Made by a program: the position numbers and the translations under genes. From assembly GCA_027031185.1 (NCBI GenBank), contig JALVEF010000145.1, forward strand, positions 1-14,153: a DNA stretch of 14,153 nucleotides. The letters are read 5' to 3'. A model generated the notes under the pieces. It searched no databases. It had not been told where the DNA came from and saw only the letters and a program-made list of their open reading frames with translations. The DNA is from Saprospiraceae bacterium. GTDB lineage: Bacteria > Bacteroidota > Bacteroidia > Chitinophagales > Saprospiraceae. Below are positions 13,243 to 14,153 of the stretch, piece by piece; within the stretch, counting starts at the first letter, position 1; each line of letters opens with the position of its first letter.

Positions 13243-14153
13243 ATGAATGACTACCTATTGATGCGGGATGAATTTGTTTTGCTGGGCGTGATTTTGGTCC
13301 TTCTGGCCTACGACATATTTGCTCCGCGGGCGCGGAGCAAATATGTCGTAGGTGTGTCGCTGTTTCTCTTTGCGGTGCATGTGGCGATTGGCTTGATGCC
13401 GCTGCCGGAGGGGGAGATGTTTGGCGGCAGTTTCCGGACAAATTCTTTTTTGCAGGGTTTGAAGCGCATATTGAGTGTAGGTAGCTTGCTCGTCCTGCTT
13501 TTGTCGTGGACCTGGACGCGCACCCAGTGGGGCGGTCGGGGCCGTCTGCGTGAGTTTTATGTGCTGCTGTTTTCGACCTTGCTGGGGATGTACTACATGA
13601 TTTCGGCGGGTGATCTTTTGATGTTCTTTTTGGGTCTGGAACTGGCCTCGCTTCCGGTAGGTGGGTTGGCTGCTTACGATCTGCTGAAGATGCGGTCGGC
13701 AGAGGCGGGTGTCAAGTTTGTCCTCATGGCGGCACTGGCATCGGCGACGATGCTATTCGGTTTGTCACTCCTGTACGGTATGGTTGGTAGCCTTCGCTAT
13801 GAGGCGCTGGCACAGGCGCTCACCCTACATCCGCTGACAGCGGTGTCCCTTCTTTTCTTTTTGTCAGGGTTGGGTTTTAAGATTTCGCTGGTGCCGTTTC
13901 ACAACTGGGCCCCGGATGTGTACGAGGGTGCTCCTGTGCCGGTGACGTCGTATCTATCGGTGATTTCCAAGGGAGCTTCGGTCTTTGCACTGATGCTGAT
14001 ATTGTACTATTTGCGAGACAGCCTGATGGCGATCTGGAAGCCGGCGATGTATTGGATATCTATTCTGACGATGACAATCGGCAATTTGTTTGCGCTGCGC
14101 CAACGAAATATGAAGCGGTTTTTGGCTTACTCATCTATCGCGCAAGCCGGATT
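13243..14153 (+). CDS. nuoN: Complex I antiporter-like subunit NuoN, 3' end beyond window
   Basis: This is the pump nearest NuoK. The frame is open from ATG 13243 to the window edge, giving 303 residues of an expected 460-490. Glu 133 (GLELASLP), Lys 213 (GFKISLVPFHNWAPDVYEG) and Lys 243 (ISKGASVFAL) match the key residues Glu 133, Lys 217 and Lys 247 of E. coli. LRQRNMKRFLAYSSIAQAG is the usual broken-helix region before the cut. ATG at 13261 is an alternative start. The gene begins nine bases after nuoM. A perfect 22-bp inverted repeat lies in the coding sequence (residues 22-37) and does not break the frame. Confidence 0.93.
   Translation, partial: MNDYLLMRDEFVLLGVILVLLAYDIFAPRARSKYVVGVSLFLFAVHVAIGLMPLPEGEMFGGSFRTNSFLQGLKRILSVGSLLVLLLSWTWTRTQWGGRGRLREFYVLLFSTLLGMYYMISAGDLLMFFLGLELASLPVGGLAAYDLLKMRSAEAGVKFVLMAALASATMLFGLSLLYGMVGSLRYEALAQALTLHPLTAVSLLFFLSGLGFKISLVPFHNWAPDVYEGAPVPVTSYLSVISKGASVFALMLILYYLRDSLMAIWKPAMYWISILTMTIGNLFALRQRNMKRFLAYSSIAQAG
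13307..13352. repeat. Perfect 22-bp inverted repeat inside nuoN
   Basis: The left arm 13307-13328 starts CCTACGACATA. The right arm 13331-13352, ending TATGTCGTAGG, is its exact reverse complement, with only GG between them. In RNA this gives a stem of about 21 bp with a four-base loop. It lies 64 bases after the nuoN start codon, in the loop-like segment AYDIFAPRARSKYVVG. There is no T-run, so it is not a standard terminator. Confidence 0.95.

Overview
The window looks like a piece of a Bacteroidota chromosome (moderate GC, possibly Saprospiria-like). The placement rests on recalled protein resemblance: a 116-residue two-cluster ferredoxin of the type common in that phylum, a fused gamma-alpha KorA, and A-rich leaders with Shine-Dalgarno sequences before only some genes. 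No taxonomic search was possible.

Layout. Positions 1-1000 hold no supportable gene and are packed with non-coding repeats: half-copies of a palindromic element, a 158-bp imperfect cruciform, three ~105-bp units with 15-bp terminal inverted repeats, GC-rich hairpins and a G-quadruplex-like run. A strong hairpin terminator (1001-1045) closes a ferredoxin gene on the minus strand (1062-1412). A 365-bp divergent intergenic region follows, with a perfect operator-like palindrome and a leader hairpin. From 1778 to the window end, thirteen genes run on the plus strand with mostly short gaps or overlaps: korA, korB, nuoA, B, C, D, H, I, J, K, L, M and a partial nuoN cut by the window edge.

How the genes may work together. 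KorAB oxidises a 2-oxoacid (most likely 2-oxoglutarate) to its acyl-CoA and gives the electrons to ferredoxin. It has no ferredoxin-like subunit of its own here, and a ferredoxin is encoded divergently next to it. The complex I set lacks nuoE, nuoF and nuoG, the NADH-oxidising module, between nuoD and nuoH. The simplest reading is a route from 2-oxoacid through KorAB and ferredoxin to an 11-subunit complex I, then to quinone with ion pumping. The gene content is seen directly; the electron route is inference.

Points for a second look: a perfect 22-bp inverted repeat inside the nuoN coding sequence; a palindromic repeat in the nuoI-nuoJ gap with relatives at the window start and a possible remnant between nuoB and nuoC; and a NuoM whose usual pumping lysine of helix 7 is leucine, while NuoL and NuoN keep theirs.
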